Part shown: positions 32,796 through 35,715 of the stretch, piece by piece
Layout of the letters: the number at the start of each line of letters is the position of its first letter
How positions within the stretch are numbered: position 1 is the first letter of the stretch
NCBI GenBank assembly: GCA_013286945.1
Contig: JABDET010000010.1
Location: 1 to 35,715 of the forward strand
Direction of reading: 5' to 3'
Source of the DNA: Candidatus Melainabacteria bacterium
Lineage (GTDB): Bacteria > Vulcanimicrobiota > JABDET01
Length of the DNA stretch: 35,715 nt
Notes under the pieces: model-generated
What the model was told of the DNA's origin: nothing
The model's input: the letters and a program-made list of their open reading frames with translations, nothing else
The model's database searches: none
Program-made: the position numbers and the translations under genes

Positions 32796-34144
32796 CAAAA
32801 AAGCTTAATGACGTTCAACTGGACCGTTAGGTATTTTTTTGGATTCTTGCGAAATTCGCGAATGAAAGCCAGCATTTCATCCGAGAAGGCGGAAAAATTC
32901 TGATAAATTCGTTTGTCTTGCATGAGAAGCCCGATGGAACCTTCTCCTTTGTTAATTTTATCGGTCATCTTGGCGAGCCCTTCCATGGCACGGTTTGCAT
33001 TGGCATAGAACGCTTCATCCGTTGCGAATTTTCCGAGGCTTCCTTTTCCATGGTTAGCGGAATCAACCAGTGCCGAAGTTCCTTCCATCAAGTGATTGGT
33101 GTTTTGATAAAGCGAGGAATCGTGAAGCAATCGTTGAAAGGTTCCGTCTCCTCGATTCACACTGGCGACAAGGGTGTTCATTTGTTTCACAGCCCCATTG
33201 GTATTGTCGTAAATTGAAGGATCATTCATAAGCCGTCCGAGTGTTCCTTTTCCTTGTTCCATATCCTTCATGACTTGGTTCGTGGAATTGTACAGTGCTG
33301 GATCATTGAAAAGTTTTCCAACGGTTCCTTTACCTTCTTTAACCGTTTGCATGAGATCTCCGGAATATCGAGTGGCTCGAGAAGTCTCTTTAAGGGTTGC
33401 TTTCAGGTTGTCATGAACGCTGGGATCCTTGATGAGTTTTCCGAGCGTCCCTCTCCCCTCCGTAATGCTTGAGTCAACCTCGGAGAGAAGATCTTCGAAA
33501 GAACTGGCTGCTCCTGAAGCGTTTTGGAGGATGGCATTGATATCGATTGGTTCTTGTCCAGTAATTTCGATGGCCGAAACCCCTGCCGCATCCCTCACAG
33601 GAGAAAGTCGAGGCGAGTCGGGACCGGAAGCGGTCATGTCAACGTATTTGTCTCCAACCAAGCCTTGATTCTTGATGGTTGCAATCGAGTTGGCTCCAAT
33701 CAGATCTCGTTGCGCCGAATCGACTTCCATGATCACCGAAACTCGCTTGATTTCAGACTGTCTTCGTGCGTAGCGTCGTTGAAGTCGTTGATAGCGCTCG
33801 TGTCCCTTAATGGTGCTAATGTTAATCGCGTCGAGGTCTTTCTTGATGTCCCGTAAATCTCGGAGGAGAGCTTGATTCGAAGGGATTTGTTCCACTTCGG
33901 CCGAGTGTTGAATCACCCGGATTTGCGTTACGGCTCCAACTTGCACTCCCGACATCATGACTGGTGCCCCTTGGGTTAATCCCCCGACCGAAGCAAAAAT
34001 GCTTCGAACCGTGACGTTTCCTCCCAGGTGTTTTCCTGGCTGGAGAAGAAAGATGCTGATCACGACAACACACAGTCCCACAAAAATGAACAATCCAACT
34101 CGGACATCCCCCCATGTTAAAGCCCTCCGCTTTAATGCAAACAT
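32795..34144 (-). CDS. mlaD: MlaD-type MCE-domain protein with C-terminal repeats
   Basis: Periplasmic substrate-binding MCE subunit of an Mla-type lipid ABC transporter, anchored by one membrane segment (about 14-34). The MCE domain (about 42-170) is split: GAPVMMSGVQVGAVTQI and the closing LIGANSIATIKNQGLVGDKYVDM are separated by a 50-odd-residue Arg/Lys-rich helical insert (about 82-135). After residue 229 come six repeats of mostly 34 residues with consensus G-K-G-T-L-G-K-L-x-x-D-P-S-x-Y-x-N (starts at 230, 271, 298, 332, 366, 400). The full 449 residues are over twice the length of E. coli MlaD. AAAGGAGGG precedes the ATG. It overlaps hpnN by one base. Confidence 0.93.
   Translation of the reverse strand: MFALKRRALTWGDVRVGLFIFVGLCVVVISIFLLQPGKHLGGNVTVRSIFASVGGLTQGAPVMMSGVQVGAVTQIRVIQHSAEVEQIPSNQALLRDLRDIKKDLDAINISTIKGHERYQRLQRRYARRQSEIKRVSVIMEVDSAQRDLIGANSIATIKNQGLVGDKYVDMTASGPDSPRLSPVRDAAGVSAIEITGQEPIDINAILQNASGAASSFEDLLSEVDSSITEGRGTLGKLIKDPSVHDNLKATLKETSRATRYSGDLMQTVKEGKGTVGKLFNDPALYNSTNQVMKDMEQGKGTLGRLMNDPSIYDNTNGAVKQMNTLVASVNRGDGTFQRLLHDSSLYQNTNHLMEGTSALVDSANHGKGSLGKFATDEAFYANANRAMEGLAKMTDKINKGEGSIGLLMQDKRIYQNFSAFSDEMLAFIREFRKNPKKYLTVQLNVIKLF
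32846..33457 (-). repeat. Tandem repeats in mlaD coding for GKGTLGKLxxDPSxYxN units
   Basis: Six units at steps of 41, 27, 34, 34 and 34 residues. All keep the G-x-G-(T/S) start and the D-x-x-x-(Y/H)-x-N end. Similar repeats are common in MCE proteins of deltaproteobacterial-type lineages. They probably form a helical tail reaching into the periplasm. Confidence 0.8.
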
Positions 34145-34192
34145 GCTTACCCTCCTTTATTTATTGGTGATCCGAAAGATTTACACTTCGCT

Positions 34193-34219
34193 TTACGCAA
34201 AGAAACTCCCTTTGCGTAA
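34193..34219. other. Hairpin between mlaF and mlaD
   Basis: Perfect 10-bp arms ttacgcaaag (34193-34202) and ctttgcgtaa (34210-34219) with a 7-nt loop. No T run follows on either strand. It lies in the 139-bp mlaF-mlaD gap, the only sizeable gap in an otherwise overlapping operon, and may set the ratio of ATPase to MCE protein or stabilise the mRNA. Confidence 0.65.
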
Positions 34220-34283
34220 GGGTTCTCAGTGGGTGGCGATTATGTCATTTTGTTTCTCGTGCGAGCGAACGGATAGCGAGGTC

Positions 34284-35111
34284 TTATCTGACAGCGAAAA
34301 GTGACTTGAGGCTTGAAAGAAATTCCTGAACATAAGGATCCGTGGAACGAGCAAGGGACTCAAGGGTTCCCTCCACCAAAATTCGCCCATCTTTGAGGAT
34401 AACCAGGTTGGTTTTTTGAGCACAAGGATGACCTGGGTTTACCGCCACTTGAATTCCGCTTTGTGTTTTGTGCGCACACCGGGTTACCATTTGGAAGCTG
34501 CTAATCAGATCTTGGGTCACCACCACCGAAGTGACTTTTTCTAGATCACGTAGTCGAATCATGAGGCCGGTGATATGACCCCCTGTAATGGGATCAAGGC
34601 CAGCGGTAGGTTCATCATAAAGCATGATGTTGTGGACTCCAGCCATGGCTCGTGCAATGGCGACGCGCCGCTTCATTCCTCCCGAGAGCTGTTCAGGAAG
34701 CTTGACCAGATCATCTTCCTCGAGATCAACCAAATGGAGAAGACGCTGAGTGGTTTTTACGATTTCTTCATCGGCAAGATTGCCATCTTCTTCAAGGCGA
34801 TAGGCGATGTTGTCAAAAACGGTCAAAGAATCAAAAAGCGAACTTTCCTGAAAAACCATTCCGATTTTTTTCCGAATAGGAACCAATTCTTCTTCCTCGA
34901 GGGGAGCGATGTCAATGCCGTTAATGAGAATGCGTCCCTCATCAGGCTTTTCCAATCCAAGAATAAGGCGAAGGATGGTTGACTTCCCCTGACCACTTCC
35001 CCCCAGGATGATCTTGGTTTCTCCTTCATCCACTGAAAAATTTGCCTGACGCAAAACTTCTTTCTGGCCAAAGCTTTTGGAAACGTTCTCTAACTTAATG
35101 ATAGCTGGCAT
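34284..35111 (-). CDS. mlaF: MlaF-type ABC transporter ATPase
   Basis: ATPase that powers the Mla lipid transporter with MlaE and MlaD. The 275 residues show Walker A GGSGQGKST (37-45), Q-loop Q88 (MVFQESSLFDSLTVFDNIAY), signature LSGGMKRRVAIARA (142-155), Walker B IMLYDEPTAGLD (162-173). Two oddities: the H-loop histidine is replaced by Q200 (VVVTQDLISSF), and about 20 extra residues with two cysteines (CAHKTQSGIQVAVNPGHPC) follow at 212-230, before the usual NLVILKDGRILVEGT. Start overlaps the mlaE end by 17 bp. The Shine-Dalgarno is poor, so coupling is likely. Confidence 0.94.
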   Translation of the reverse strand: MPAIIKLENVSKSFGQKEVLRQANFSVDEGETKIILGGSGQGKSTILRLILGLEKPDEGRILINGIDIAPLEEEELVPIRKKIGMVFQESSLFDSLTVFDNIAYRLEEDGNLADEEIVKTTQRLLHLVDLEEDDLVKLPEQLSGGMKRRVAIARAMAGVHNIMLYDEPTAGLDPITGGHITGLMIRLRDLEKVTSVVVTQDLISSFQMVTRCAHKTQSGIQVAVNPGHPCAQKTNLVILKDGRILVEGTLESLARSTDPYVQEFLSSLKSLFAVR

Positions 35112-35715
35112 TTGAGATCAAGACATTAATGAGTTTTGTTAGAAAAAAGTCGCTGGCGATAATAAGAATTGAGGCGATCATTACAGCATTCGTCGTGCTT
35201 CGTCCCACGCCGCGAGTTCCTCCTGAAGTTTTGAGTCCTTGGTAACAAGCAGTAACTGCGATAAGAATAGCAAAGGCGATCGCCTTAAAGAGACTGTAAT
35301 ATAAATCATCCATTTTCAGGTGCTGTGTAACAGAACTCCAATAAACGTGCGGGTTTTGTTTAATCTGATACGTGGTCAGGATTTGCCCACTGTAGATGGC
35401 CACGAAATCGCAGATTCCGGTAAGCAACGGGAGAGAAACAAGGCAAGCAAGAACGCGAGGGGTCACCAGTTTTTTTATGTAATCGGTTCCAAGGGCACGA
35501 AGCGCGTCCACTTGTTGGCTTACAACCATTCCTCCAAGCTCTGAAGCAATTCCAGCGCCAACGCGTCCGGTAAACATCAGCGCCGATAACACCGGCCCAA
35601 GTTCCCGAATCATGGTGAAGGAAACCAGTTGTCCCATTTGAGCTGTCGATCCGTATTGCCTTAAAATGTCGGAAGTTTGCAAAGCAAAAACAGCCCCGGT
35701 GAAAAAGCTTGTTAG
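35095..35715 (-). CDS. mlaE: MlaE-type ABC transporter permease, 5' part missing
   Basis: Inner-membrane permease of the Mla lipid transporter. The reading frame is open to the right edge of the window, so the start is outside; 206 residues are visible. It begins LTSFFTGAVFALQTSDILRQYG, matching the conserved region of MlaE proteins, then IRELGPVLSALMFTGRVGAGIASELGGMVVSQQVDALRALG (the conserved coupling segment that contacts MlaF) and GTRGVGRSTTNAVMIASILIIASDFFLT near the end. An internal ATG at 35682 is not the real start. Overlap with mlaF is 17 bp. Confidence 0.95.
   Translation of the reverse strand, partial: LTSFFTGAVFALQTSDILRQYGSTAQMGQLVSFTMIRELGPVLSALMFTGRVGAGIASELGGMVVSQQVDALRALGTDYIKKLVTPRVLACLVSLPLLTGICDFVAIYSGQILTTYQIKQNPHVYWSSVTQHLKMDDLYYSLFKAIAFAILIAVTACYQGLKTSGGTRGVGRSTTNAVMIASILIIASDFFLTKLINVLISNASYH

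Overview
The window comes from a diderm (Gram-negative-type), hopanoid-making bacterium of moderate GC content, probably from an uncultured lineage. The outer-membrane evidence is an Mla lipid-transport operon (mlaE-mlaF-mlaD), a two-partner-secretion adhesin of 1,547 residues, and FecR- and Spy-like exported proteins. Hopanoid genes hpnA, hpnG, hpnI, hpnK and hpnN are all present. A HemQ-type coproheme decarboxylase, unusual for Proteobacteria, suggests a Nitrospirota-like or deep deltaproteobacterial relative. That placement is inference only; the window has no rRNA or ribosomal-protein marker.

Layout. (1) 1-4422: a sugar-dehydrogenase fragment and nadE on the minus strand, then rmuC and tryptophan 2,3-dioxygenase (kynA) on the plus strand. 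(2) 4414-7260: four unrecognised minus-strand genes. Three have promoters that share a triple TTNACR repeat of 11-bp period at a fixed distance from the -10 box, as expected for one OmpR/PhoB-type regulon. (3) 7260-14900: a minus-strand block read RHH protein - nadA - nadB - CHASE2 cyclase - FecR protein - kynureninase. It is punctuated by three giant imperfect palindromes of 202-210 bp, each placed at or just after the stop codon of nadA, nadB or kynU. (4) 14945-19130: a hypothetical gene, queF, an MFS exporter, an M24 aminopeptidase that appears to start at AUU, and a Spy-like metal-binding periplasmic protein. (5) 19133-22766: plus-strand operon hemQ-hpnA-hpnG-hpnI. (6) 22774-29190: the giant adhesin and a divergent GT39 glycosyltransferase. 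(7) 29087-35715: minus-strand operon mlaE-mlaF-mlaD-hpnN-hpnK.

How it fits together. nadB, nadA and nadE cover most of NAD synthesis from aspartate (nadC and nadD are not in the window). kynA and kynU can degrade tryptophan to anthranilate; kynU is coupled to a cyclase and a FecR protein, so it may answer a signal. HpnG, HpnI and HpnK act in sequence on the extended hopanoid head group, and HpnN shares an operon with the Mla machinery, which links hopanoid delivery to outer-membrane lipid traffic. The features most likely to be new are the three giant palindromes, the three-promoter regulon and the RHH gene coupled to nadA.
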